64,000 bases of DNA. Source: Pachysolen tannophilus NRRL Y-2460. Its lineage: Eukaryota; Ascomycota; Pichiomycetes; Alaninales; Pachysolenaceae. The stretch covers positions 791,772 through 855,771 of the forward strand of contig KV454013.1 in assembly GCA_001661245.1 (NCBI GenBank). The letters run 5' to 3'. The notes below the pieces were generated by a model that saw nothing but the letters and a program-made list of their open reading frames with translations, searched no databases and was not told the DNA's origin. Positions 1-11,635 of this stretch are shown here, piece after piece (the stretch's first letter is position 1; each line of letters begins with the position of its first letter). A program made the translations under genes and the position numbers.

Positions 1-1
1 T

Positions 2-82
2 TGCAAAAAAGCAGTCAAGGCACTATTTGGGCCCCTAACTTCATTATTACTACTTCTATTGTTTCTTCTAGGCATATTGTAG
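2..82 (+). CDS. possible C-terminal end of an unknown membrane protein (partial)
   Basis: An open frame enters from the left edge and stops at a TAG at 80-82. It reads CKKAVKALFGPL followed by about 17 hydrophobic residues (mostly leucine) to the end. A basic stretch plus a C-terminal hydrophobic run would fit a tail anchor or a GPI-attachment signal. A second frame, starting at base 1, is also open to 126 (LQKSSQGTIWAPNF...), so the choice is uncertain. I do not recognise the gene, and chance openness over 80 bases is quite possible. Confidence 0.2.
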   Translation, partial: CKKAVKALFGPLTSLLLLLLFLLGIL

Positions 83-171
83 AGAAGAGAAATAATAAAA
101 AAAAAAAAAATCTAATAGCAAACTAATAAAATTACTTCTTCTACTGATGATGACTAACTACGTAATGATTC

Positions 172-204
172 CATCTATCTATCTATCTATCTTTCTATCT
201 TTCT
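172..204. repeat. TATC/TTTC microsatellite
   Basis: Tandem TATC units pass into TTTC-containing units downstream of PRP39. Simple-sequence repeat with no other feature. Confidence 0.8.
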
Positions 205-275
205 AATTAGGTCATTTTTCATATATTAAAGCTAATTGAAAATAGTACACGACAATTATTTAATTATATAAGAAT

Positions 276-2423
276 TTAAAGGTTTCCCAGCTTTAACAAT
301 TCAGCAAATTCATCTTCCAAGTTTGGATATTTGATTGCTAAATTTGCCTTTTCAACGTTTTTAAAAGTAGGGAGTAGTGGTACTTCTTCTGGTATATGTG
401 AGTTCAAATTACAGTAATGATCTTCGAAATCTATTCTATTTGTGATTATTGGTTTTGATTCTGTTTCTATTCCTGGATGTCCATTTTCTTTTAATAATTC
501 TTTATCTACTGTATCATCTTTTAAAATTTTCCTTGCCTTTGAGAAAGTTCTTTGATGATAAAATGATTCATCATCAATTTCCAATAACATTTTTATTAAA
601 TTTGAGCGAGAAGAAATCAAATTATCATATGAAGAATTTTTAAAATTAAAATTATTTGAAATTCTAATGAAAAATTCCACTATAATTGGTGGTAATTCTG
701 AATATAATTTTATATATGTTATAATATTATTCAAATTTTTCAAATTATTACAATAACATATTTCAAATTTTAAGAAAAAAATCCAAAATTCAACATTTAA
801 TTTCATTAAATTATTTTGATAATTTTTTAAAAAAAAATCTCTTGTTAAATTTTTATCATTTAATTTAAACCATAAATATTCTATAATTTCAATTGTTAAT
901 AAAGGAATTAATTTATCCAAGATTTCTTGTGAATTTATTGATGAAATAAGTTTATGAAATATTGAATCATTTGGTAATTTTTGTAAAATAGATGATTTTA
1001 AATCTTTAAAATTTTTTTTTTCTATTATAACTTGTTGTTGTTTTAAACCATTATCCAATTTTTTACGTTTTTTATCTTGATGTAAAATTTCTTCTTCATT
1101 ATTAATTATTTGATCATTAATCCCATTTTCTAACATGATTTTACAAAAATCAATAAATTTCAGATCATCATTTATAAATCTTTTCAAAAATTTTATTAAT
1201 TTAATTAAAATTTCAATTTCAAATTTATTATTTTTAATTGAAATTTTTAAAATATTTAAATAAATTTGAAAACTTTCATCTTTTAAATTTAATCTTTCTA
1301 GATATAAAGCATACATCAATCTTAAATTATTAAATTCAATTGGAATAAATAAATTACAACCTCTTTCAAAAATTGATTTTATTTCTTGTATTGAATCATT
1401 TTCATTTTTAATAAACCATTTTAAATATTTTATCCAAAATTTTTCATAAAATGCCAATGGAATTAAACATCTTTCATATAATGATTTAATTTGTTCATGA
1501 TCACCTTGAGATTCTTCAAAATCAAGATATTCTATCCAAATTGAAATTTCTGAATCTTTTATTGGTACTAAATTAAAATAATTTGTTGATAATTTTGATT
1601 CATATTTCCATCTTGCATTTGTTGCATCTTTAGTTTTATTAAAAATTTTTAAAAAAAATTCATCGATCTTAGATTCATCAATATTTTCTTCTTCATTTAT
1701 TAATTGATTTGAAGTAAAATTTTCTTTAATTTCATAAAATTTATTAAAATATTTTGCATATTGATGTAATGGTAATTTTATTATTTTTAATAATATTTTT
1801 AAATATTCTAATGATTTTTCTCCATAAATATTTGCTAAATATTCCAAATATTTATCCCATAATGGATGACTTAAATATTGTCTACCACAATTATCTAAAC
1901 TTTGTTCAAAAAGATTTATCATAAATTCGGTATTATCATTATGTAATTTATTCTCCAAGATAATATTTAAATAATCCAACCATAAATCTATAGAATTAGG
2001 AAACATATCTAAAGATCTTTGTAAAATTTTCACACAACTATTCAATCCATTCATCTTTAATTCAATAGAAACATATTTCTTCCAATACCCAAAAAATAAT
2101 GGAAATCTAGATAATAATTGATCAAAATTAACATGTACTAATTTTTTAAACCTATCATCAACTTTACCCTTATTAGAAATTTCATTGTCAACAATGTACT
2201 CCAACACATCAAGAAGTTTCTCCCAACTACCAATATCATTCTTATTCCCATCAACAAGCGCCTTGGCTTCTGAATACTGTAAATACTCTCCTCGAACAAA
2301 ATCATTCAACTCATCATCATCACCATTATTTATACCTTTCGCATCAATCGACTTACTATCAATTGATTTACCATCCTGCATCTCCAGATAATCTGACACA
2401 AAACTCAAACCATCCTCAAACAT
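276..2423 (-). CDS. PRP39: Prp39, U1 snRNP HAT-repeat protein
   Basis: Predicted 715 aa. The open frame runs 15 codons further upstream from a GTG, but the first ATG (MFEDGLSFVSDY) at 2423 is the likely start. The body is made of half-a-TPR (HAT) repeats with the typical aromatic spacing: SWEKLLDVLEY near residue 66, RFPLFFGYWKKY near 106, then DLWLDYLNI, PLWDKYLEYL, EISIWIEYLDFEE and EKFWIKYLKWF. This pattern and length fit Prp39, which with Prp42 holds the yeast U1 snRNP together during 5' splice-site recognition in the nucleus. Codon use is extremely AT-rich with Asn/Lys/Ile runs, as in neighbouring genes. It diverges from RAD23. Prp42 or another HAT protein (Rna14, Clf1) is the alternative, but the spacing and length favour Prp39. 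Confidence 0.8.
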   Translation of the reverse strand: MFEDGLSFVSDYLEMQDGKSIDSKSIDAKGINNGDDDELNDFVRGEYLQYSEAKALVDGNKNDIGSWEKLLDVLEYIVDNEISNKGKVDDRFKKLVHVNFDQLLSRFPLFFGYWKKYVSIELKMNGLNSCVKILQRSLDMFPNSIDLWLDYLNIILENKLHNDNTEFMINLFEQSLDNCGRQYLSHPLWDKYLEYLANIYGEKSLEYLKILLKIIKLPLHQYAKYFNKFYEIKENFTSNQLINEEENIDESKIDEFFLKIFNKTKDATNARWKYESKLSTNYFNLVPIKDSEISIWIEYLDFEESQGDHEQIKSLYERCLIPLAFYEKFWIKYLKWFIKNENDSIQEIKSIFERGCNLFIPIEFNNLRLMYALYLERLNLKDESFQIYLNILKISIKNNKFEIEILIKLIKFLKRFINDDLKFIDFCKIMLENGINDQIINNEEEILHQDKKRKKLDNGLKQQQVIIEKKNFKDLKSSILQKLPNDSIFHKLISSINSQEILDKLIPLLTIEIIEYLWFKLNDKNLTRDFFLKNYQNNLMKLNVEFWIFFLKFEICYCNNLKNLNNIITYIKLYSELPPIIVEFFIRISNNFNFKNSSYDNLISSRSNLIKMLLEIDDESFYHQRTFSKARKILKDDTVDKELLKENGHPGIETESKPIITNRIDFEDHYCNLNSHIPEEVPLLPTFKNVEKANLAIKYPNLEDEFAELLKLGNL

Positions 2424-2768
2424 GACCTCAACAACAACAACAAAAAAACAGCTCAATAACTCTATCACTCACTCACTTTACTCATTCATTCATTAACCTT
2501 ATATCAATCTCTTTCAATTTCCTTCCCATGAAAACGAAAATGACCCAAAATGACCCAAAAAAGTAAAAGAAGAAGAAAAAAATTGGGTCGTGTTGTGGAC
2601 CACTAAAGTTTGTGTTGGTTCATTCGTTCAATCTGTTTTTGCCACATCCAAACATTTTGTAATGTAGATCGGTTAAGTTGATGAAGAGATGATTTGAATT
2701 GATATAAGTTTAAAGTTATAGTCAGAGTATAGAAGAAGTGTATTACTTTTTCTTTGTATATATTGATA
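2424..2768. promoter_or_regulatory. divergent PRP39/RAD23 promoter with a PACE-like site
   Basis: This 345-bp intergenic region serves both genes. TTTGCCACA at 2638-2646 differs by one base from the reverse complement of the Rpn4 proteasome element GGTGGCAAA, about 125 bp upstream of the RAD23 start. Rpn4 is known to act on proteasome-linked genes, so regulation of RAD23 would fit, but this is inferred from one near match. The repeated word AATGACCCAAA occurs near 2540-2560. Confidence 0.35.
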
Positions 2769-4040
2769 ATGCAAGTTATATTTAAGGATTTTAAAAAGGA
2801 AAAGATTCCAATTGAATTAGAGTTGTCGGATACAGTGTTGAGTGTTAAGGAAAAATTGGGTGCAATTAAGAAATGTGATACAGATCAGTTAAAATTTGTA
2901 TACAGTGGTAAAGTTTTACAAGATGATAAAACTTTTGAGAATTTTAAAGTTAAAGAGAATGATCAGATTATTTTTATGATTTCTAAGCTGAAGAAACAAG
3001 TTTCTGGTGGGGCTAGTGCTAGTGAGCCTCCGGCAGTTCAAAAGACAAATGCAAGTTTATCGAACGCTCAAGAAGGAACATCTGAAGGAACATCTCAAGG
3101 AACGTCAACAGTAAGGCCAGCAGGGTCTCTGCTGCCTCTGGAGTCGCTGCTGTCTCTGCTATCTCTGCTGGAAGGCGAAGGTGAACAAAATTTTGATGCT
3201 TCTACTTTTGCTGTAGGAAGTTCAAGAGAGAGTGCAATCAAAAATATCATGGAAATGGGTTATGAAAGAAGTCAAGTAGAAAGGGCTTTAAGAGCAGCTT
3301 TTAATAATCCAGATAGAGCAGTTGAGTACTTGTTGACGGGAATTCCTGAAAATTTATCTCATGCTGAACAACAAGGCCTGGGAAATCAACAACAGCAAGA
3401 ATCCCAAGAACAACAGCAACATCACGATGCAACAGGTGAGGGTTCGGCAGCAGTAGCACCAGCAGCTGCAGCAGATCCCTCGTCTGCTGGCGCGCCGGGA
3501 GCAACTTCTCTGTCCACAGATGCATCTGCTGCCACGGGAGGAAGAACAGCGGCAGGTAACTTGTTTGAACAAGCAGCAGCAGCAGCAGCAGCAGCTGCTG
3601 CTTCTCCATCAGGTTCTACGGGTCAAGGTGCAGTTCAAGCACCAGAAGGATCTCAATTAGAACATTTACACCAATTAAGAGAAGTTTTACAAACACATCC
3701 AGAAATGATTGAATATGTCTTACAACAAATTGCTACTCAAAATCCTCAATTAGCCCAATTAATTCAAGAAAATCCAGAAGAATTCGTGAGGCTAATGTTA
3801 GAAGGTTCAAATGGTGAAGATCTCGAAGAACTTATGGGTCCTGCTGGTGAAGGTGTTGGCGAAGAAGGTGAAGAAGGAGGTGTAAGAATTGCAATTACTC
3901 AAGATGAAGAAGCTGCCATTAATAGATTATGTGAATTGGGGTTTGATCGTAATTTGGTCATCCAGGTTTATTTTGCTTGTGATAAAAATGAAGAAATGGC
4001 TGCTGATGTATTATTTAGTGAACAGATGGATCAAGATTAA
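2769..4040 (+). CDS. RAD23: Rad23, proteasome shuttle and nucleotide-excision-repair factor
   Basis: Predicted 423 aa from the ATG at 2769; the frame extends five codons upstream to a TTG, but [10 protein letters not shown] is the normal ubiquitin-like start. Domains in order: UBL (about 1-75), Ser/Gly/Glu-rich linker, UBA1 (about 153-194, [20 protein letters not shown]), Gln/Ala-rich linker with an Ala run, XPC/Rad4-binding domain (about 290-335, [20 protein letters not shown]), acidic linker, UBA2 at the C-terminus ([21 protein letters not shown]). Rad23 carries ubiquitylated proteins to the proteasome and stabilises Rad4 in DNA repair. The linker at 3129-3170 is packed with CTG codons; read as Ser it becomes an ordinary Ser-rich spacer, read as Leu it is a strange Leu-rich one. 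It converges on UTR4, as in S. cerevisiae. Confidence 0.95.
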   Translation: MQVIFKDFKKEKIPIELELSDTVLSVKEKLGAIKKCDTDQLKFVYSGKVLQDDKTFENFKVKENDQIIFMISKLKKQVSGGASASEPPAVQKTNASLSNAQEGTSEGTSQGTSTVRPAGSLLPLESLLSLLSLLEGEGEQNFDASTFAVGSSRESAIKNIMEMGYERSQVERALRAAFNNPDRAVEYLLTGIPENLSHAEQQGLGNQQQQESQEQQQHHDATGEGSAAVAPAAAADPSSAGAPGATSLSTDASAATGGRTAAGNLFEQAAAAAAAAAASPSGSTGQGAVQAPEGSQLEHLHQLREVLQTHPEMIEYVLQQIATQNPQLAQLIQENPEEFVRLMLEGSNGEDLEELMGPAGEGVGEEGEEGGVRIAITQDEEAAINRLCELGFDRNLVIQVYFACDKNEEMAADVLFSEQMDQD

Positions 4041-4252
4041 AAGCAATTGATATACTTTTGTTTTTTACCCTTTTAATCTTTTTCTTCTTTTTTTTTCATT
4101 ACTATTTTATTTTATCTTTTTTTTTATTTTGCACTTTCACCCTGTATTGTAAGTGGAATAAGAACGAAAAGAAATATATATTACAACAGTCTTCCCTCTC
4201 ATTTTAGTTTAATTTTATTAATCTGCTTTTTTCTTTTATTTTTGGGGAATAA

Positions 4253-4310
4253 TTATTTAAAGCAAAGTAAAGCAAAGCAAAGCAAAGAAAAAAAAAAAAA
4301 AAAAAAAATT
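4253..4310. repeat. AGCAA tandem repeat and poly-A between convergent RAD23 and UTR4
   Basis: About five copies of an AAAGC/AGCAA unit are followed by a run of more than 20 A. The stretch lies in the shared 3' region of RAD23 and UTR4 and probably acts in transcript ends, though no specific signal can be fixed. Confidence 0.6.
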
Positions 4311-4317
4311 ACAAGAG

Positions 4318-5094
4318 TTATACAAGATTATTAAAACTATAAATCAACTTATAATTTTCCTTATCGTCTTTGCTTAATTCCAGATTACCATCTCGAACAA
4401 CGATAATACTGTTGATTCCAACGTGTAAAGCATTTTTCAGCTCATTTACATTATCGGTTAAAAATAAGATTTCCTCAGGACTATGACCAATTATGTCGAT
4501 AATCTTACTATAACTCTTACTCTCAACTTTTGATCCAACATTGATAGTATCAAAATAATCTGAAATGTACTTGTTCAAATTTAAAATTCCAGAATCTGCA
4601 TCTGGATTGTTTGCTGCGTCAACATGTCCTAATAATAATTTTTGAGCTCTAACGCTGCCTGAGGAATAAATGTACAATTTCTTACCTTCTTTTGACCATT
4701 TAACAATATTTTCAATAGCATCAGGATATAATGGAGCTTTTAAATCCTTATTATGGTAACCAACTTGCCAAACAAAACCTTGTAATTCTTTTAAAACCGG
4801 TTGTTTTACATCCATTGAAACCAAATTTCTAATATACTTGTCTAACAGTTCATACGACGAACGGTATTCAGGTTGGAATTTAAGTAATATGTGATACATA
4901 AGTTCTTCATTCTCAGTTAAATCATTTGGAATATTTTCAACAGTCAATGGGTACGGATATCTTCCCAAAACTTTTGGTAATCTAGATATAAAATAAGGGA
5001 AAAGTACCTCTTTAACAAAAGATATCGAACAAATTGTTCCCTCAATATCGAGAACAATTGCCTTTACTGAAGCATTAACAGCCACTTGATACAT
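4318..5094 (-). CDS. UTR4: Utr4, enolase-phosphatase E1 of the methionine salvage pathway
   Basis: Predicted 258 aa from the ATG at 5094 (a TTG two codons earlier opens the frame). HAD-superfamily phosphatase: motif I is VLDIEGTICSI near the N-terminus (first Asp as nucleophile), motif II is YIYSSGSVRAQKLL, and motif IV is ILFLTDNVNEL. The cap region SFVKEVLFPYF is typical of the E1 family. The enzyme enolises and dephosphorylates diketo-methylthiopentyl phosphate during recycling of methylthioadenosine. Length matches the family. It converges with RAD23, as UTR4 and RAD23 do in S. cerevisiae. Confidence 0.93.
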   Translation of the reverse strand: MYQVAVNASVKAIVLDIEGTICSISFVKEVLFPYFISRLPKVLGRYPYPLTVENIPNDLTENEELMYHILLKFQPEYRSSYELLDKYIRNLVSMDVKQPVLKELQGFVWQVGYHNKDLKAPLYPDAIENIVKWSKEGKKLYIYSSGSVRAQKLLLGHVDAANNPDADSGILNLNKYISDYFDTINVGSKVESKSYSKIIDIIGHSPEEILFLTDNVNELKNALHVGINSIIVVRDGNLELSKDDKENYKLIYSFNNLV

Positions 5095-5595
5095 TCTCAA
5101 TTTGAAAACTTCGTTAAAGTTAATTGAGTAATTAAGTAATTTAGTGTATAAATTGTTTCGTTCTTGGAAATTTCTCTTTACCTCCTTATATACATGAAAA
5201 ATATAATTGCTTAATAGAAATGCATTTTTATCTAGAAAATATTAATTACTTTCTTTACATTTCCAGAGCAGCAAGAGATTCTAGAATCATCAGTTATCCA
5301 TGTGCAACTGTAGATAATCCTTGTCCAAATCTTTGCTACGTGGCATTCAAATTGACTTTTAATAACATCATTCTATTGATTTAACTATACCAAAGGTCAA
5401 AAAAAAAAAGCAAAAGCAAAAGCAAAAGCAAAAAAAGAAAAAAAAAAAAAAAAAAAAAAAAAAAAGAAAAACGAAAAGAAAAAAGAAGATTAAAGAATGT
5501 TCACCAGCTGATTCTTCTCTATTGTAAGTTCTTTCAATTGTGTTCCTAGTGTTCCATTATTGGATTTCAGCAGAGTTATTCCTACGGTTGTAGAA
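5095..5595. other. intergenic: UTR4 promoter and lipase 3' region with an A-rich repeat
   Basis: About 500 bp without a convincing gene. From 5399 to 5489 it is almost pure A with several CAAAAG/GCAAAA units. Short open frames here are low-complexity shadows. Confidence 0.6.
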
Positions 5596-7854
5596 TTAGC
5601 TTCCATTATAATTGTCACTTTCATGATCATCTTCACTCTCTCGATTGTCTTTATCGTTATCATTATCGTCGTTATCCTGTTCTTTATAATTTTCCTTCCA
5701 CGGTTGTTCTGTAGTTCCAAATATTTTTATGCTACCAGTGCTACTTGTATTGCTGATATCACCAATATTGTTTCCTAGCTCGGAATCTGTGGTGAAATCA
5801 TCATAGAAATCATTATCTTCTTCCTTTTGCTTGCTGATATCATCATAGGTATCACTGCCATAATCATCATCATCTTCAGAATCATCAACTGGGATTCGAC
5901 CAATTCCTACTCCATCAATTAATTCCGAAACCATTTCGATATCGGAATTAGTAAAATATGAATTTTTACGACCCCTAGGTGAATGTGAAGCTTTTCTTCT
6001 ATTTGCAGCATCAGTTACAGCAGCTGATGATGAAGCACGAATTTGCTCTCTTGTTCTCTTTTTACCCTTTTCAATACACCTTTCAATATTTAATCTGTGT
6101 TTAATAAATAGCAATTTTGGGAATACACTCAATTGTCCATTTCTTAACATTACACTTAATCTTTCCGGAGTCGGATCACTCAAGATATAATAAAAATCCA
6201 CCAAATTAACTCTTGGCCATAGTGTAATAGTACCACTGAATCTTTGTAACCAAATATTTGACCAATCTTGGTTCATAATTCTAGGTAAGAGATCCATAGA
6301 TTTGACTAATTTTAACCATTTTCTAATTTCTAATTTAATCAAATGTTCCAAAGTTGCCAAGAAAAATCCACCTCTTAAACTATCTTTACGTCTTCTAGTA
6401 ACTGGTCTTCCTACAGAACCTTTAGGAGCATAAAAAAATAAGGAAATATGCGGATTAACTTGACTAACAATTGTAAATTTCACATTGAAATAATTGTTTA
6501 ATGCTTCTACTGGAATATCTGTTCTTAGACTACCATCTCTCCATCTATTTCCAAAAGAAAATGGTACAATTTTATTTTTATCCTTTGTATCTTTCATCAT
6601 AAGTACCACTGGATTCAAAATCCCTGGAACCAGAGCACTTGCTAATAATGAAGACCAAATGACGCATCCTGGAGAAGTTATATTATTACACAAGATAACA
6701 GGTGAATGTGGATCACTTGGTACGGTAGAGATATTTAAAATCTTACCAGTTCTTTCATAAGCTTCTTGGAAAGTTAAACTACCTTTTGTAAACCAAGCAG
6801 ATTTCTTAGCCCAATCAACAGCATCAAATCTTGCTCCAGTTTTCCAAAATCTTTTCAAACAAACCCAAAGTGATTCATTACAAGCTGTAATCTTATTTGC
6901 CAAATCCGGTTGTAAAATTTTGGATAATTCTTCATTTGTTCTTGTACACAGTAATGCAGCAACTAGGCCTCCACCACTTGTACCTGAGATAATATTTGGT
7001 AGTAAGTCATTATCTATCAATGCTTTAATAACACCAAAATGATTATAACAAAAACATGCACCACCAGAAAGGCATAAAGCAGTTTTACCATAATTTTTGC
7101 TAATAATTTTGAAAAAATTTTTTTTTGTAATAAAGGAATTTCATCTGTTTCAATTATAAAATTTAATGAAGTTACAACTTCATGATTATAAATTTCTATT
7201 AAATTTTTTGTACCATAATAACAATTTGAATATAATAAAGGATTTTCTGTTCCTGCAAAATTTTCCTTAACACAACTTTGTAAAATAGAGAATAATTCTT
7301 CAATTTTATTATTTTTTCTATAATATTTTAAATTTTTAACTGTCTTTTTCAAAGTTTTATAATCATAATAAAAAAATTTGTCATCATTTTTCCAAGAATC
7401 TAATCCTAAATATGAATCTAATTTTTTAGCATTTTCTGTCCATTCTTCATAATTTTTTGAATTTCTAATTTTTTTTCTTAAATTTCTCTTTTGACCTCTC
7501 CAAGCAAATATTGTTTCATATAAAGCCACATACATTCTTAAAATTAAATAAATGATAAATAAAAAAGAAATCCAACTGTAAATTAAAAATAATAAAGGAA
7601 ATCTAAATAATTGAAAAGATTTCGAAAATCTAAGTTTATCAGAAGCTGAATTAGCATTATCACTAGAATTTAAATTAGAAACTTTAGCAGCAAAGCTAGC
7701 AGGTGATGAAATACCAGAACTTGGACTTGAAGATGATGAACCTAAAAATTTATCTTTTTTCTTTAATTTCTTATATACTGGTAACCAATCATGATTACTA
7801 GTAATAAGCTCAACAGGATTTCCATTTGTATCTGTCACTGAAGCCTTTCTTTGC

Positions 7855-7890
<36 letters not shown>

Positions 7891-8078
7891 TTACCACCAA
7901 ATCCATCATGATGACCACCTGAACCGATTTCTGAACTAGGGGTTTGATACCCAGAAGGTTCATCCTCATATTCAAGAGCTTCCGCAAACAGCTTCATATG
8001 GGACTCATCAACAAAATCTGTTTCATAATCAGGTATACCATTATCACTATCTCTATTATCAAGTTTTCTTATATCCAT
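5596..8078 (-). CDS. Tgl4/Tgl5-type patatin-domain triacylglycerol lipase, interrupted by one frameshift
   Basis: Two overlapping open frames on the minus strand, 8078-7017 and about 7126-5596, encode one protein. The first carries the N-terminus (MDIRKLDNRD), a poly-Asn run, a Ser-rich stretch and a hydrophobic segment near residues 155-185. The second carries the patatin core: LSGGACFCYNHFG (oxyanion hole), the nucleophile box SGTSGGG (Ser near 368) and the dyad Asp in WRDGSLRTDIP. The break lies in an A9 run (coding strand; plus strand 7118-7126). One more A gives QKKNFFKIISKNYGKTALC and an uninterrupted 827-aa protein, the size of Tgl4/Tgl5. The family hydrolyses triacylglycerol on lipid droplets. 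A sequencing indel is the likeliest cause, as homopolymer indels are directly visible elsewhere in the window. I cannot tell Tgl4 from Tgl5. Confidence 0.85.
7855..7889. repeat. trinucleotide run (poly-Asn) in the lipase gene
   Basis: TTATTA units on the plus strand encode about eleven consecutive Asn on the minus strand. This is a typical expandable coding microsatellite. Confidence 0.8.
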
Positions 8079-9131
8079 CTACAACAATGAAATCAATACA
8101 AAGCAAACAAAATTTATAAGCAGTTTTCATGAAAACTAAATAAATAAAAACAATATGTAGATGTTTAATACTATTAGGTTTATGATTTATTTTTTTTGCT
8201 TTAATCTCTCTGTGCAGCAGCACCTAAATAGATTAATATGGGCATATAAGATAAAGGGTGGATGGAAGATTTGGGCAGGCAAAAGAATAAAAAGAGGGAA
8301 ATAAAAAATTTTAGGCGGGCAGCTCCGCCAGATATCCCGCCCAGTCTCAAGCAGACCTTAAATTGGGACACAAGAGACATAGAGGACACTCAAAGGACAC
8401 AGAATTCAGTTCTGAAGAACAGTTTTTAGGGGCTTTCAGAACATCAATTAAAATAAAGTTTTCCCCAGAGCCCCTATTGGATATTATATTTTTTTTCTTT
8501 CAATCAATACAAGGGCTGCAAACGGTAAAATGTATTTTTATTCCCAAAACAGCAGAAAGAGTTTGCTTACAAATGTATGCATCGAACTAACGAAAACAGA
8601 TATTTTTTCCGAGACTAGTTAGTTAGTAATCTTAATCTTTTTGTTTTTTTTCACGCGGTATAGCTGCTACTGCTACTGTTTTTACTACTACAAGAAAGAA
8701 TATTGGATTCAAGGTCAAATTTCCGCCTAATTTAATGGAGAAGTCCAATCAAATCCGGGAAAGTTTTTAAAAAAAATTCCCCGCCTAATTTTTCTTTTTT
8801 CTTTCTCTTTCTTTCTTTCTTTTATCGCCGCCAATTTTTCATTCAGTGGAGACGGTTTTTTTTATTTATTTAAATACTATTAAATATTGGATTGCTGCTC
8901 AATTAAGGAAAAAGTACCCGTTTTCAAATTACTTTCTAGTTCTTTGAACCATTTGAACCAAAAATATTTATATTTTAATTATTTATATATCTGAATAATT
9001 TTAATTACCTTTTTTTTTTTTTTTTTTTCTTTCTAATTCTTTTTAAATTAAATAATTGAATTTGAATTGATTTTCAATCTAATTATTTTTTAAGTGATTA
9101 TATATATATAATACATACTTTGAAATTAAAT
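8079..9131. promoter_or_regulatory. divergent lipase/SFA1 promoter region with repeated CCGCC motifs
   Basis: A long 1.05-kb intergenic region. CCGCCTAATTT occurs at 8723-8733 and 8781-8791, CCGCCAATTT at 8828-8837, and CCGCCTAAAATTT on the minus strand at about 8308-8320. A GC-rich patch pairs GGCGGG (8314-8319) with CCCGCC (8336-8341), with CCGCC inside the loop. CCG/CGG triplets are half-sites of zinc-cluster regulators, so these may be operators; the factor is unknown. Open frames of 60-75 codons here have no family character. Confidence 0.4.
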
Positions 9132-10391
<1,260 letters not shown>

Positions 10392-11591
10392 CTAGCAGTA
10401 GCCAGTAAACTATAATATATTTATATAAATATTTATATATGATATTACCATAGTTTATAAGAATCACACACTAATAACTTGTTCTTGTTAACTAGTATGT
10501 AGGCACCTTTCCTAGACACCACCATTCAAGAGATAATCATATATATATATATATATCCTTTACAGTTTATCTTCATCTCTCTTGGTGTCCGGAAACAAGA
10601 AGCTCTTCAACGCTAAGCAAAAGAAAAAGCAAAAAAAAATTCTTTTTAAAGAGTATGTATGACGCGCAGTCTCACAAATATCAGATAGATAATCTCGGAG
10701 AAAACGGTCAAAGGGAATCAATAAGAACTCTGTCATGACAATACAAATCAGTCTGTTTGATCCAAAGCGCTTCTAATAGTATCTTAGTGTTATCTTGATG
10801 TTATCTTAGTGGTGTATAGATATCCTAGCAACACTGGTAGGTACCCCTGGTGTCTTTTTACATTTTTGCACTTGCCGTTCGTTACGCGTATTGCAGAGAA
10901 GATAACTTTTACTTTCTTTTTATTCATTTTCTTTTGTTTTATATACCACCTCCACCAAACCGTGACCCACTTCCCTGCTTCGCCATGGTGCGCTCTGCTA
11001 TTCGGACAACTTTCACATGCAATTTTTCTCTCTTTCCCCCCAAAAATTTTTCATGAAAAAACTAAGCATGTCCGGTTTTTCGCGGGCTCTGTTTTTCAAC
11101 TATTTTTTTTTTCTTTTAATTTTTTTATCAACTATCATTTCTATAACAAAGCCTTCTTTTAACACTTCTGGGTTCTAAATAATAGTTTTAAATTCTATTT
11201 TATTTTATTTTAATTTTTTTTTTTTTTTCATTTTTTTCATTTTTTTCTTTCTTTCTTTATTTGATTTTGAAGTCGGCTTATCTTGTATTTTTAAGAAAAT
11301 CGTTTTGGTGTTAAGTGATAACACACGTATACCCATTCACTAATACACTCTTACATATATATATTTATATATATCTATATATATATATATATATAAATAT
11401 ATATATATGTATGTATGTATATATTTATTGTTAATACTTTTGTACTTACTATGCATACGTTTTGACAAGTTTTGAAGAAATAAATATATTTAATAAAACT
11501 TCAAGGATTAGATACCAATAAGTTGACAAGTAATCGATACAAGACAAAGATTTTTGAAAACTTTTTTTAATTTTTCTTTTTTTTTTTTTCA
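10392..11591. other. 1.2-kb intergenic region before the MNN4-like gene, no gene seen
   Basis: It holds the SFA1 3' end and the upstream region of the mannosylphosphate-transferase-like gene. Poly-T and poly-pyrimidine tracts lie at 11090-11275 and an (AT)n stretch at 11355-11424. The 117-codon open frame at 10809-11162 is Phe-rich and reads through a pyrimidine tract, so it is not convincing. No tRNA-like sequence was recognised by eye. Confidence 0.5.
11355..11424. repeat. AT-rich dinucleotide repeat with TATG units
   Basis: Alternating AT/TA runs with short ATGT units in the MNN4-like upstream region. Simple-sequence DNA, prone to length change. Confidence 0.8.
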
Positions 11592-11600
11592 ATGGAAAAG

Positions 11601-11635
<35 letters not shown>

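Noticed and set aside
3301-3609. Leu-rich minus-strand frames under RAD23
   Set aside because: Shadows of the Gln/Ala-rich linker codons; RAD23 on the plus strand explains the sequence.
5490-5720. Additional small gene at the lipase 3' end
   Set aside because: Low-complexity frame overlapping the acidic lipase tail; no start context or family signal.
10809-11162. 117-codon open frame before the MNN4-like gene
   Set aside because: Phe-rich translation of a pyrimidine tract, no family character, alternative overlapping frames of equal quality.
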